Assembly (NCBI RefSeq): GCF_011421635.1
Contig: NZ_WTLI01000005.1
Coordinates: 62,001 to 126,000 of the forward strand
From: Paenibacillus turpanensis
Lineage (GTDB): Bacteria > Bacillota > Bacilli > Paenibacillales > YIM-B00363
Direction of reading: 5' to 3'
Length of the DNA: 64,000 nucleotides
The notes beneath the pieces are model-generated. The model made no database searches. It was not told the origin of the DNA and saw only the letters and a program-made list of their open reading frames with translations. The position numbers and the translations under genes were made by a program. Shown here piece after piece: positions 8,741 through 17,040 of this stretch. Position 1 is the stretch's first letter; each line of letters begins with the position of its first letter.

Positions 8741-10039
8741 ATGAAAAAGCATTTGATGTCCTTAGTACTTACCTGCACAATGTTCTTCAGTGTAGCAAAT
8801 TCTGCTTTCGCTGAAGAACTACCTGTAGTTGATGTTTACTTCAATGATCAACTGCAAAAGTATGAACAACCTGCTGTCATTTTATATGAGTCTACCTATG
8901 TTCCTATGCGGCCGATTTTTGAAGCTTTTGGAGCTAAAGTGGAGTGGGATGAAAAAAGCAGAAAAATAACAGCAACTAGAGGGAATACGGTGATCGTACT
9001 TTACAATGACAAAAGAGATGTTGTTGTCAACGGGAAGAACACTTTGACCGACACTCCCCCTCGAATGGTAAATGGATATACGATGGTTCCATTACGATTT
9101 GTTAGTGAGCTATTAGGTGGACACATTAAGTGGAATCCAAATACTTTTACGGTAGAAATTATTGATCCAATGACTACTACAGATCCAAGCAAGAGGCATC
9201 CTGATGCAGACTTACCCGTAATTCATCGCGAACCTGGCGACTTTACACCGAGGTTTTATCTTGATAACAAACAAATTGAATTTATGACCACACCCGTAAT
9301 AGAAGATAGATTTGCGTTTTACCCTGTCACGGAGCTGGCTGATCTTTTCGGTACAAATTTAGTTGAAAACCATGATGAAGGTACAGTCATTTTTGACTAC
9401 ATGTATGGTAAGGGTATTCTTACGGATGGAAAAGCTACATTTACATTTCTATCCAAACCTAGCGTTGATGGCGAGGAAGTAAAAACGCGTGGCCCTGGTT
9501 TGAGAAAAATTAACGGTGTGTTTATGATTTCAAATAGAGACCTTGGTCTACTAATGGAAGGAAGTAATAAAAAATACAGCGGTGTTACTTACATCATGAA
9601 CGGCGGCGAACAATATTATAACCAAGTATTTTTTTCTTATGACCAAATCCCTTCGGTTTCGTATACAGCAGACGTAAACGGCAATAAGGTATCAGATACA
9701 GATAAAATCACCTTGGAAGAAAACTCAAATTATGTAGATGTATTATTTAATGCTTCAAACTACACTCTTCCAATAAGAGGGTACGAATCAAGAGGTCAGT
9801 GGACCAGAATCGTGAGTAATTCTGATACCAATATTCATTATGTCATTACCTTCCGGGGTAAAGTAGAAAATGGAATGGCCAAAGGCGAGCTCGAATACAA
9901 AAAAACGATTAGAGACAAATCAACGAAAGAACAAATAGGAACTCCATTCTCTAAAAAGGTAAACGCAGAAATTCCCTATGAAAATCGGGAATTAAGATTA
10001 GCGTGGAATGAAGCAATTACGTTGTTAGGTGTGGAGTAA
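8741..10039 (+). CDS. Exported protein with copper amine oxidase N-terminal-like (stalk) domain
   Basis: 432 residues. A signal peptide covers residues 1-24 (cut after NSAFA). Residues about 28-150 form a copper amine oxidase N-domain repeat with the typical YVPMRPIFEAFGAKVEWD and TMVPLRFVSELLGG blocks. The remaining 280 residues contain a second, weaker stalk-like stretch and no catalytic domain I recognise. Despite the name, such domains are common on Paenibacillus cell-surface proteins and do not imply oxidase activity. ATG at 8741 follows AGGAGG. It is a single gene with its own terminator. Confidence 0.8.
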   Translation: MKKHLMSLVLTCTMFFSVANSAFAEELPVVDVYFNDQLQKYEQPAVILYESTYVPMRPIFEAFGAKVEWDEKSRKITATRGNTVIVLYNDKRDVVVNGKNTLTDTPPRMVNGYTMVPLRFVSELLGGHIKWNPNTFTVEIIDPMTTTDPSKRHPDADLPVIHREPGDFTPRFYLDNKQIEFMTTPVIEDRFAFYPVTELADLFGTNLVENHDEGTVIFDYMYGKGILTDGKATFTFLSKPSVDGEEVKTRGPGLRKINGVFMISNRDLGLLMEGSNKKYSGVTYIMNGGEQYYNQVFFSYDQIPSVSYTADVNGNKVSDTDKITLEENSNYVDVLFNASNYTLPIRGYESRGQWTRIVSNSDTNIHYVITFRGKVENGMAKGELEYKKTIRDKSTKEQIGTPFSKKVNAEIPYENRELRLAWNEAITLLGVE

Positions 10040-10073
10040 CCCTTCCCCCGCTTAGTTCTTATGATATCCTAAT

Positions 10074-10098
10074 TGAACCCGCTTTTTCTGCGGGTTTC
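10074..10098 (+). terminator. Terminator of the CuAO-domain gene
   Basis: Stem AACCCGC with GCGGGTT and loop TTTTTCT, 35 nt after the stop codon. Sequence flanking its 3' arm resembles the hairpin at 8434-8456. Confidence 0.65.
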
Positions 10099-10176
10099 AA
10101 TTAGGGTTATTGTTGTAGGCAAGACATTCATGCTGCACTCTTTGAGGCATTTATGAAAAAATTCAAGCAAGGATAA

Positions 10177-10359
10177 TTATTTGTTGTTTGATATATTTGT
10201 AAATATGTCGTATATAATACCGATTAAGCCAACGATTAAAATTATAGACCCCAAAAGTTTGGAATTCCCGAAAAAGGTATGATAGATACCTACTCCAGTT
10301 GTAGGATAAGCCACGTACGAAATTACATTTTTTCTCATTGTAAACATTCCAATCTTCAT
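10177..10359 (-). CDS. Small membrane protein, unknown
   Basis: 60 residues with one strongly hydrophobic helix (about 36-52, SIILIVGLIGIIYDIF) and a basic N-terminus. It starts 5 nt after the stop of the Gre-like gene. A GTGGTGAG stretch at the end of that gene could serve as ribosome binding site, so it looks like the second gene of that operon. No family recognised. A longer overlapping frame in another phase is less likely. Confidence 0.5.
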   Translation of the reverse strand: MKIGMFTMRKNVISYVAYPTTGVGIYHTFFGNSKLLGSIILIVGLIGIIYDIFTNISNNK

Positions 10360-10364
10360 TAATT

Positions 10365-10808
10365 TTAATACTCACCACAATTTATAAACTGAATTTTTAA
10401 CACTTCTACCCTTTCTACGCTTGAAGGGTATTCAAGCTTACATATTTCGTTAGCTTGTGATAGTAACAACTGATATCCCATTGGCGATATGAAGGAGATC
10501 TTATTCTGATCCGGGTCGGCTAAATGAGGAAATACAATCGTAAAGGTCTCAGTTGATTGATCCTCCATATAACGAACACTCAATTTGCTTCCAATTAATG
10601 CCCTTGAATGGAGAATATCATAATTAAAATTCTCAAGAATAGCTTCCACGGCAGTAATATATGTAGTTATCATCCCTTCTACTATGCTTCGTTTCAAGTC
10701 TTGCGCAGGAAAATAAGTATTTAAAAATGCAATCTTTTCTTCATCGAAATAAACGAGTTGATTAATGAGTTGTTTTCTGGAACCCTCTAGCATGAAACTA
10801 CGGTTCAT
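10365..10808 (-). CDS. GreA/GreB C-terminal-domain protein
   Basis: About 147 residues. The C-terminal half (about residues 75-145) matches the FKBP-like C-terminal domain of Gre transcript-cleavage factors: SKLSVRYMEDQSTETFTIV, then a PHLADPDQNKISFISPMG block and a final RVEVLKI strand. The N-terminal half starts QLVYFDEEKIAFLNTYFP and is not the standard GreA coiled coil. It may bind RNA polymerase in the secondary channel region, but the acidic cleavage loop of GreA is not evident. Start ATG at 10808 follows GGGGGAGAG at 7 nt. It overlaps a 24-codon upstream frame and precedes a small membrane protein. Confidence 0.65.
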   Translation of the reverse strand: MNRSFMLEGSRKQLINQLVYFDEEKIAFLNTYFPAQDLKRSIVEGMITTYITAVEAILENFNYDILHSRALIGSKLSVRYMEDQSTETFTIVFPHLADPDQNKISFISPMGYQLLLSQANEICKLEYPSSVERVEVLKIQFINCGEY

Positions 10809-10872
10809 AGTAGATCTCTCCCCCAATTCGGAAATGTTCTCTAATCATTGCCTTAAAGCTATAAAACTCCAT
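10798..10872 (-). CDS. 24-residue upstream ORF, possible leader peptide
   Basis: ATG at 10872 with GAGGTGG upstream, reading MEFYSFKAMIREHF onward to a TAG at 10798-10800. It overlaps the start of the Gre-like gene by 11 nt in another frame. The layout suggests translational coupling or a leader peptide. It could also be chance; no family is recognisable. Confidence 0.35.
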   Translation of the reverse strand: MEFYSFKAMIREHFRIGGEIYYEP

Positions 10873-11327
10873 GTTAATTCCACCTCATTATAGAAATCTC
10901 CGCAATAAGAGACTATCGATGTTTCAGAAATTGTTGAATCTGTTTACACACAACTTTCATACCTCCTCGTGTTATGTATAGGTCCTCCACCCCTTTAACC
11001 ATTTAATGTAAAAAAATGAATGATATGAAGAAAGACATCCCGCATGAACCGTGCGGAATGCCTTCATCTTTCCACCTTATCAGTACTTGAAAAAGGTGTC
11101 AACCTTTTCCAATTAATCCTGCTACACTTTCTGTTGATTTTACAATCAGGATCTTCCTCGCCATGTTTACACCTGCTTCATCCGGGAAACGGGTGTTTGG
11201 CAGCGGATACTGGAGCACCTCTCCCCTTTCAACATTGCACGATCTCTGACCAAATTTGTAAGACCCTTATCCAGAACTCTTTTAGAAAAGAAAAATCCCT
11301 TACTGCTACAAAATTCTTACAAAATAA
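10873..11327. other. Intergenic stretch without a supported gene
   Basis: A frame of 95 codons at 11044 on the plus strand lacks a ribosome binding site and looks non-protein-like. An imperfect hairpin (CATCCCGCA with TGCGGAATG) lies at 11036-11060. The rest may be decayed coding sequence. Confidence 0.4.
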
Positions 11328-11669
11328 TTAAACTTCCTTCGCATATACCTCGCTTGGCAGTTTAGACAAATGTACGAGCAAGCTTGCGTTTTCTATCCCA
11401 TCGTTTACAAAAGAGAAGCGTTCCTCGCCCGAACAATGGACGGCGGTACCCTTCGTAATGATTTGGTGTCGATCATCAACCATTAATGTACCGGTACCTT
11501 CAAGAACAAACACATAAACATCGGACCCCGGATGTGTATGCGTCGGTAGGGCTTGACCTGGCATGAAGTTCAACACGAACATTACGCTTTCGCCCTTCTT
11601 AAAGAGAATTCTCTTCGTAAATCTTTCTTGGTTGTATTCCATTTCAGTAATGACAGATTTCATTTCCAT
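11328..11669 (-). CDS. Small cupin-domain protein
   Basis: About 113 residues forming one cupin beta-barrel. Motif 1 is PTHTHPGSDVYVFVLEGTG (metal-binding His-His-Glu-like residues, with Asp/Val variation), and motif 2 lies near AVHCSGEERFSFVN. Start ATG at 11669 has GGAGG 8 nt upstream. It is the third gene of an apparent operon with a DUF2249 protein and an unknown 107-residue protein, driven from the Fnr/CRP-type promoter near 12400. A role in anaerobic metabolism or metal/redox sensing is possible but not shown. Confidence 0.8.
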   Translation of the reverse strand: MEMKSVITEMEYNQERFTKRILFKKGESVMFVLNFMPGQALPTHTHPGSDVYVFVLEGTGTLMVDDRHQIITKGTAVHCSGEERFSFVNDGIENASLLVHLSKLPSEVYAKEV

Positions 11670-11762
11670 AGCTTTATTCCTCCATTTTCTACATAATACC
11701 TCTACTCCAGTTGCGCAAAGTATCCATATCAAGAAATGGTTAAACCGTATCGAACTAGCTTC

Positions 11763-12086
11763 TCAGCTAAGAAACCGCTTGGCTTGCTCGTACAATCCGC
11801 CCATCCCTCCGTACAGGGTGTAGAAAAAGGCGTCGGGCGCATTCATCGAAAACGAAAAATATTGCTTTGGATCAACGCCGAGCATTTCTTCGAACAAAAC
11901 GGCTGTATCGTAGGCGTAAAAGCAGAAGTATGTGTATTCGAATTCCGGCATCATATCAAATATTTTCACGATTTCTTCAGCATACTTCAGAATATTTTCT
12001 GCAGCCTTACGCACCATTGTGAGTGCGTCTTCTATTCCTGCGTGGATACGAATCGTCCTCGGATCGACAATTTCAATGGAAGCCAT
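11763..12086 (-). CDS. Unknown 107-residue protein of the Fnr-boxed operon
   Basis: A soluble, mainly helical protein rich in aromatic residues (FEYTYFCFYAYDTAVLFEEM). I do not recognise a named domain. Start ATG at 12086 follows AAAGGAGG at a good distance. It starts 13 nt after the DUF2249 gene and is followed by a cupin gene, so all three are probably co-transcribed. The setting suggests a function under low oxygen. Confidence 0.7.
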   Translation of the reverse strand: MASIEIVDPRTIRIHAGIEDALTMVRKAAENILKYAEEIVKIFDMMPEFEYTYFCFYAYDTAVLFEEMLGVDPKQYFSFSMNAPDAFFYTLYGGMGGLYEQAKRFLS

Positions 12087-12099
12087 GTCCGCGCCTCCT

Positions 12100-12336
12100 T
12101 TATTCTTGTTTTCCGATGCGGACCCGGAACTCTTCCGGCCCCTGTTCGAGATATTCCCAAGTGAATAAACCGCTTCTTGTCGCTTGGAATTGGAAAAACA
12201 GTGGACGAGGGTCGTGATCGTTAATGAGCAGCATGGCCTCCCCTACCGACAAAGAATCGAACGTTTCAAAGATGACTTTATGTTTCAGCTGAGGCGGATA
12301 CTCGGGTGCTCTAATTACTTTAGCAAATTCGTTCAT
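12100..12336 (-). CDS. DUF2249 (TusA-like fold) domain protein
   Basis: 78 residues carrying the DUF2249 signature NDHDPRPLFFQFQ and the closing FTWEYLEQGPEEFRVRI. DUF2249 proteins resemble TusA-type sulfur carriers and often occur near nitrate/nitrite respiration and hemerythrin genes, but their reaction is not established. The start ATG at 12336 has GGAGGG upstream; the frame extends further upstream without a good site. It is the first gene of an operon, 64 bp from a TGTGA-N6-TCACA box. Confidence 0.85.
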   Translation of the reverse strand: MNEFAKVIRAPEYPPQLKHKVIFETFDSLSVGEAMLLINDHDPRPLFFQFQATRSGLFTWEYLEQGPEEFRVRIGKQE

Positions 12337-12372
12337 GTGAATCCCTCCAGTGTGACTTTTGCTTGCAATGTA

Positions 12373-12378
12373 AGTATA
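12373..12378 (-). promoter_or_regulatory. -10 element of the Fnr-type promoter
   Basis: TATACT on the minus strand. The predicted start near 12366 puts the centre of the Fnr/CRP-type box at about -41.5, the class II activator position. No -35 hexamer is present. Confidence 0.6.
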
Positions 12379-12399
12379 TCGCCCTGCGATATGAAGCTT

Positions 12400-12415
12400 T
12401 GTGAGCAGCGTCACA
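12400..12415. promoter_or_regulatory. Fnr/CRP-type operator
   Basis: A perfect palindrome TGTGA-N6-TCACA, matching the consensus of Bacillus Fnr and of CRP. It lies upstream of the DUF2249 gene at the spacing expected for a class II activator. Because Bacillota generally lack a classical cAMP-CRP system, Fnr is the more likely binder, implying anaerobic induction. Confidence 0.7.
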
Positions 12416-12464
12416 CGTGAAATCCTGTTCATCATCTCATCATATCTCTACACTAAACGAAGAA

Positions 12465-12492
12465 AGGCTACCGATCGATTTCTCGGCAGCCT
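12465..12492 (-). terminator. Terminator of the antiporter gene
   Basis: A 10-bp stem with one mismatch (AGGCTACCGA with TCGGCAGCCT) and an 8-nt loop. On the minus strand it is followed by TTTCTT. It separates the antiporter transcript from the Fnr-type promoter. Confidence 0.65.
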
Positions 12493-12588
12493 CGTTAGGT
12501 TGTTGGATTAATGTTCCCTACACAAATTTCTCAAAAATCATTTATTATATTGCAATAAAGGAAATAGCACCAAAAGAAATGCTCACCT

Positions 12589-14073
12589 TTACGAATCCCC
12601 ATTTTGTTCCAGGCCTTCTTTATCAAGGGCTTTTGTCTTGAAGAAGCACTTAATTTCTTCACGATTGTCCTTCTCTACGAGAATATATAAAATATCGCCG
12701 GTTTGAATTCGTGTATTCCCTTTTGGGGTTACAATTTTCCCTTCCCGAATGACAGCAGAAATAAGAGAGTCTTCGGGCAATTTTGCATGACGTATTTCGG
12801 TTCCTGAAATCCTTGAATCTGCTTCAACTTCAATTTCGATCATTTCTTTATTGGTTTTCCCAATCGAAACCAGCTCCAAGCTATGCGGAAGGGTTACCTT
12901 CTTTCCGCCTGATAATCCAAATTTGTTGGCTAGCGGTGAAATGGTAGACCCTTGAATCAGTGCAGAAGTAAGCACTACGAAGAAGACGACATTAAAAATC
13001 AAGTGGCTATTTTCCAGTCCGGCAAGCATCGGATAAGTAGCCAATACAATGGGTACCGCCCCCCGCAAGCCTGCCCATGAAATGAAAGTCATTTCCTTGA
13101 TAGTAAACTTCATGAACATCAAGCTTAGGAAGACTCCGACAGGGCGGGCCACAAACATAAGGAGAGCGGACAAAGCCAAACCTTGCCAGATGACATGAAT
13201 GAGTTGTTCAGGGAAAACCAATAACCCGAGAAGGATGAACATAAGAATTTGCATCATCCATGCGAATCCTTCGTTAAAGCGAAAAATGGAATGCCTGTAT
13301 GTCAAATCCGAGTTTCCGACCTTTACAGCCATAACGTAAACAGCTAACAATCCGCTACCTTCGAGCATTGCCGTTGAACTGTACGTTAATATGGCGAGTG
13401 CCATCGACAATACAGGATATAATCCTGAGGAATCTAAATTAATTTTATTGATGACCCATACGGAGAGTTTTCCGAAGAATAGGCCGAGACCTAGACCAAG
13501 ACCCATCTGCCAAAAGAAACCAAACAGGAGGGAAATAACGCTAGTTTCTGGATGGACCATTAGTTCAATCAATGCTACCGTTAAAAAGATAGCCATCGGG
13601 TCATTAGTTCCCGATTCTGCTTCTAGCGTTGATGTAAGCCTAGCCCGGATGTTCTTATTGCCCAAAACAGCAAAAACTGCGGCGGCATCCGTCGAACCCA
13701 CGATTGCCCCAAACAATAGCCCTTCTACCCAGCTTACATTTAGAATGTATTTTGCAAGAACCCCTATGATCGCTGTGGTGACGAAAACACCGCCTGTCGC
13801 AAGTGTAACCGAAGGAACAGCAACTTTTTTAACATTGGCCCATTTCGTCTGTAAACCGCCTTCAAAAAGAATAACGATAAGTGCTAGAGTACCAAACAAT
13901 TGGGTCAAGTAAGCATTATCATAATAAATGAATTTACTCAAGATCATCCCTACAACAATAAAGAAAACAAGCGAGGGGACTCCCAAACGAGCAGAGAATT
14001 TGGTGGTGATGACCCCAATGACAAGTAATGTGGAAAATATAAGAATTGTACTATCTACTGTAAATGCCTCCAA
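12589..14073 (-). CDS. CPA1 cation/proton antiporter with RCK_C domain (NhaP2/CvrA-like)
   Basis: About 494 residues. Residues 1-385 form 12 or more membrane helices with the CPA1 core, including a GSTDAAAVFAVL motif with the ion-binding Asp and SGTNDPMAIFLT. Residues about 395-480 form a TrkA-C/RCK_C domain (SRISGTEIRHAKLPEDSLIS, then GDILYILVEK). It likely exchanges K+ or Na+ for protons to control internal pH and ions. The TTG at 14073, with GGGAG 7 nt upstream, aligns with the usual NhaP2 N-terminus; a longer frame starts at 14112. It is monocistronic. Confidence 0.85.
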   Translation of the reverse strand: MEAFTVDSTILIFSTLLVIGVITTKFSARLGVPSLVFFIVVGMILSKFIYYDNAYLTQLFGTLALIVILFEGGLQTKWANVKKVAVPSVTLATGGVFVTTAIIGVLAKYILNVSWVEGLLFGAIVGSTDAAAVFAVLGNKNIRARLTSTLEAESGTNDPMAIFLTVALIELMVHPETSVISLLFGFFWQMGLGLGLGLFFGKLSVWVINKINLDSSGLYPVLSMALAILTYSSTAMLEGSGLLAVYVMAVKVGNSDLTYRHSIFRFNEGFAWMMQILMFILLGLLVFPEQLIHVIWQGLALSALLMFVARPVGVFLSLMFMKFTIKEMTFISWAGLRGAVPIVLATYPMLAGLENSHLIFNVVFFVVLTSALIQGSTISPLANKFGLSGGKKVTLPHSLELVSIGKTNKEMIEIEVEADSRISGTEIRHAKLPEDSLISAVIREGKIVTPKGNTRIQTGDILYILVEKDNREEIKCFFKTKALDKEGLEQNGDS

Positions 14074-14366
14074 AGACACGACTCCCTTCACCCATCCATA
14101 TATCCAGGCCAATGGTTCAAGAGGGCCATTTTATGTTTATAACTAATTATACATAACAAGTGAATAGAAGTGTTGCAAAAGTATAGGTGGGTTTGGCCTC
14201 CTCGTGACTAGGTCATAGAAAGGGTCAAGTTCATAACGGTCTTGGTATGTCCTAAGTAGTTGTGGGTTTATGTTTAGGAATTACAACGATGGATAAAATA
14301 AGTTGAGTAAAAATAAACCATGGCCAACAATGAGGTTGAATTTGACGAATAATGCGGAGGGCATAT
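14074..14366. other. Intergenic region upstream of antiporter and small gene
   Basis: It holds the divergent promoter regions of the antiporter and the 63-residue gene. No frame or clear hairpin supported. Confidence 0.35.
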
Positions 14367-14558
14367 ATGAAAAGAACAGTAATTTTTGACGGTCAGGACT
14401 TCCAAATTGAATATGAGAATAAAGATCGTTACGAATTGGTTAAATACGCTCCAGATGGTGAAGGTACAAGAATTATAATTTCAAAAAAGGATTGTTCAAT
14501 TGACGCCCAAGGTAACATTAGAGCTGATCATTTTGAAATCGATGGTCACTATAGATAA
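14367..14558 (+). CDS. Small unknown protein, 63 residues
   Basis: A short, charged protein (MKRTVIFDGQDFQIEYENK onward) predicted to be mainly beta strand, with no membrane segment or known motif. The start ATG at 14367 follows GCGGAGGG at correct spacing, which supports translation. It stands alone between an antiporter and a DUF2200 gene. Function unknown. Confidence 0.6.
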   Translation: MKRTVIFDGQDFQIEYENKDRYELVKYAPDGEGTRIIISKKDCSIDAQGNIRADHFEIDGHYR

Positions 14559-14679
14559 CCTTTCTACCGGATGCCTGTGAAGTCCAACTCATCAATGCTA
14601 TACCTGTACACTAGACATTTGTCGGGAGTTACTTTGCGTAACCAAATTTTGTGAAGGAAATGTGCTTTCCCAAGTTAGC

Positions 14680-15030
14680 TTATTTCCGTAAAATCATCTC
14701 CATCGATTTCCCCTTTGCTAATTCATCGATTAACTTGTCCAAATAACGAATTTCCTGCATAGTTCGTTCTTCAATATCTTCCACTCTGACACCGCAGACG
14801 ACACCTTTTATCAAAGATCGCAAAGGATTCGGTTGTGGGGATTCTGCAAAAAATGTCTCAAAGTCCGTCTGTTTTTTCAGTTGCGTTTCTATCTCTTCCA
14901 GGCTATAACCTGTCAACCAACGAATAATCTCATCAACTTCTGCTTTCGTACGCCCCTTTTTCTCCGCTTTCGTAACATAATGAGGGTATACACTTGCGAC
15001 ACTCGTTTTATAGATTTTATGTTTGGTCAG
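14680..15030 (-). CDS. DUF2200 family protein, probable CTG start
   Basis: About 116 residues that match DUF2200 almost throughout: [57 protein letters not shown] and [14 protein letters not shown]. Family members begin MTKH, and here the codon before TKH is CTG at 15028-15030. GAGGAAG lies 4 nt upstream, and CTG overlaps the TGA of an upstream frame as CTGA. The alternative ATG at 15054 adds eight residues and has no ribosome site. Cellular role unknown. Confidence 0.8.
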   Translation of the reverse strand: MTKHKIYKTSVASVYPHYVTKAEKKGRTKAEVDEIIRWLTGYSLEEIETQLKKQTDFETFFAESPQPNPLRSLIKGVVCGVRVEDIEERTMQEIRYLDKLIDELAKGKSMEMILRK

Positions 15031-15224
15031 GATACTTCCTCGCTTTCTGCACATTCTTTTATGTAACCATAACCAGCCTTGATAATATCATTCTCAAAAT
15101 GAGTTATCGTTACACTTTCAGGAGCAACCGCTACATGCTTTTTAGAAACACTCCGCTGCAATCCCTGATTGACTAATACAAATAATGATATACCATTATC
15201 ACTATAGTACGTATGTTCATGGCC
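15027..15224 (-). pseudogene. Gene fragment upstream of and overlapping DUF2200
   Basis: An open frame of 65 codons, protein-like in composition (for example [20 protein letters not shown] and [15 protein letters not shown]). It ends in a TGA that overlaps the DUF2200 start, but a stop at 15225-15227 precedes it and it has no ATG, GTG or well-placed TTG near its beginning. It is probably the 3' remnant of a gene that used to be translationally coupled to DUF2200. Family not recognised. Confidence 0.4.
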
Positions 15225-15299
15225 TTAGCCCGAATTATTACCAGAAGGTTTACATCAGGGTGTAGGTAAACAGTGTTTTTGAATTATGGAGGTTAGAGT

Positions 15300-15706
15300 A
15301 TGGCGAAGATTTTATTGAAGGAAATGTACTTTTTCATTGGGGGGTATTTCGGAACCTCTCACCAGGTGTATTTGAATACAAAAAAATCCGTACCGATATT
15401 AAAATATGCTTCCTCTGAAGAATTTGATGTAGATATTAAAAGCGATTTAAATGGTCTCGTCGATATTCTTCAGATTCCACTAGATGAAATGTGGTTTGAG
15501 TCAATCATGATTTCCAATGTTGTAACGTTATGGATTGGCAGAGCCGTTACGAAGATAAAAATGTATTGGACGGTACCCATTGGTTGCTTGAAGTTACATT
15601 TGATAATGGAACTTCCGTAAAGCGTAGCGGCAGCAACGCCTATCCTCCTCACTGGAGTAATTTACTTTGTTTTTTTCAGAAGTATGGGTTACCGAAAATC
15701 TCATAA
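15300..15706 (+). pseudogene. Frameshifted small gene of unknown function
   Basis: ATG at 15300 has GGAGG 7 nt upstream. The first frame is protein-like to about codon 70, then runs to an early stop at 15620. The sensible continuation is one base back (-1 frame): DWQSRYEDKNVLDGTHW, EVTFDNGTSVKRSGSNAYP and CFFQKYGLPKIS, ending at TAA 15704. The switch must lie between about 15500 and 15530. No slippery heptamer is evident, so this is a true mutation or a sequence error. The restored product would be about 134 residues. Confidence 0.6.
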
Positions 15707-15752
15707 GGGGAACTTTGTTCCATTTGGCGATAATGAGCGTCTTACGACAGGC

Positions 15753-15792
15753 AAACAAAACCACTTCAGCAGTAGTGAAGTGGTTTTGTTTT
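15753..15792. terminator. Strong bidirectional terminator
   Basis: A perfect 16-bp stem (AAACAAAACCACTTCA with TGAAGTGGTTTTGTTT) and a 7-nt loop, with T-rich flanks. It ends the frameshifted gene and can also serve the minus-strand tartrate dehydrogenase transcript. Confidence 0.85.
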
Positions 15793-15946
15793 GTTAGCGT
15801 AGTTTCCGCTGATCATCTAGCTAAGACCGTAGGCGGGGCCATTTTTGCGAATTCCTTGTAGCGGAGCTGCATAACTGATTTTCAAACCATAAGTCTTTTG
15901 CTTTTCCCTTCCCAAAAAATATCCAAAATGTAAAAGAAACATCTTG

Positions 15947-17014
15947 CTATTTCGCCAGCCTTCTTAATTGTTCAATCACTGCATCCGTGACTTCCTTCGT
16001 CGTAGCGCGCCCACGTAAATCAGGTGTCTTCACGCCGTCTTCCAATGAATTTTCAATCGCTGTCAGGATTAGATCGCCTAGTTCTGTATATCCCATAAAG
16101 TCAAGCATCATCTTCCCTGTCCAGATCTGTCCGACCGGATTCGCTATACCCTTGCCTGCAATATCAGGTGCAGATCCATGCACTGGCTCGAACATCGATG
16201 GATACTGTCGCTCAATATTGAGATTAGCGGCTGGGGCAATTCCAATACTTCCCATGATAGCGCCGCCCAGATCGGTCAAGATGTCGCCGAAAAGATTGGA
16301 GGCAACGATTACATCGAAAACTTGCGGCTTCATTACGAAAAAGGCGGCTAGGGCGTCAATGTGAGTAACCGTCGTACCCACATCTGGATATCTAGCCATC
16401 ACTTCCTTAAATACATCGTCCCAGAACGGCATACTGTGCGTGATGCCATTCGATTTCGTCGCGCTTGTTACGTGTCCTCGGCGCTGTTGGGCTAGCTCGA
16501 AAGCGTATTTCATTGACCGTTCGGTGGCCTTGTGTGTGAACACAGCACTTTGGATTGCAATTTGATCCAAGCCTTGATGAATTCTTCCGCCGACTTCGGA
16601 GTATTCGCCTTCCGAATTTTCACGTACAACGACAAGGTCGAAGTCGCTTGGATTCTTAAGCGGAGATTCCAGTCCTCGCAATAGCTTCGCTGGGCGGACG
16701 TTAATCGTCTGTCGGAATCCTCGGCGGATCTTAATAAGGAGTTCCCAAAGCGAGATGTGATCAGGAACAAGATGCGGCATACCCACGGCTCCGAGAAACA
16801 CTTGATTGAATCCGCTTAGCGTGTTCAATCCATCAGCAGGCATCATTTCCCCATGTTTCAAGTAATAGTCACAGCTCCAAGGAAACTCTGTCCAACGAAG
16901 TGAGAGTCCACCGTGAATCTCAGCAGCCGCGTCCAGCACACGGAGTGCAGCAGGTACTACTTCCTTGCCGATTCCGTCGCCCGGGATCACGGCAATCTCA
17001 AATATATTGGTCAT
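15947..17014 (-). CDS. ttuC: Tartrate dehydrogenase/decarboxylase-like (isopropylmalate dehydrogenase family)
   Basis: 355 residues of the NAD-dependent beta-hydroxyacid oxidative decarboxylase family. It has the IPGDGIGKEV N-terminus, VVVRENSEGEYS in place of the isopropylmalate motif, and metal-binding aspartates in NLFGDILTDLGGAIMGSIG. EPVHGSAPDIAGKGIANP is near the end. The ENSEGEYS block and length fit the YcsA/TtuC subgroup, which acts on D-malate, tartrate and related acids. It is the last gene of tctBAC-ttuC, so the imported carboxylate is probably its substrate. Start ATG at 17014 follows GGGAGAG. Confidence 0.85.
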   Translation of the reverse strand: MTNIFEIAVIPGDGIGKEVVPAALRVLDAAAEIHGGLSLRWTEFPWSCDYYLKHGEMMPADGLNTLSGFNQVFLGAVGMPHLVPDHISLWELLIKIRRGFRQTINVRPAKLLRGLESPLKNPSDFDLVVVRENSEGEYSEVGGRIHQGLDQIAIQSAVFTHKATERSMKYAFELAQQRRGHVTSATKSNGITHSMPFWDDVFKEVMARYPDVGTTVTHIDALAAFFVMKPQVFDVIVASNLFGDILTDLGGAIMGSIGIAPAANLNIERQYPSMFEPVHGSAPDIAGKGIANPVGQIWTGKMMLDFMGYTELGDLILTAIENSLEDGVKTPDLRGRATTKEVTDAVIEQLRRLAK

Positions 17015-17040
17015 TTGAATACTCTCCCTTCCTTCTTAAT

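Noticed and set aside
8548..8778. 76-codon minus-strand frame upstream of the CuAO-domain gene
   Set aside because: It overlaps that gene's leader and start, with no ribosome site.
11044..11331. 95-codon plus-strand frame
   Set aside because: No ribosome binding site; low-complexity Leu/Ser/His composition; starts inside a hairpin.
12417..12641. 74-codon plus-strand frame
   Set aside because: It overlaps the antiporter end and crosses a terminator, with no start signal.
15490..15545. Programmed -1 ribosomal frameshift
   Set aside because: No X XXY YYZ slippery heptamer or following pseudoknot is evident in the overlap, so mutation or sequence error is preferred.
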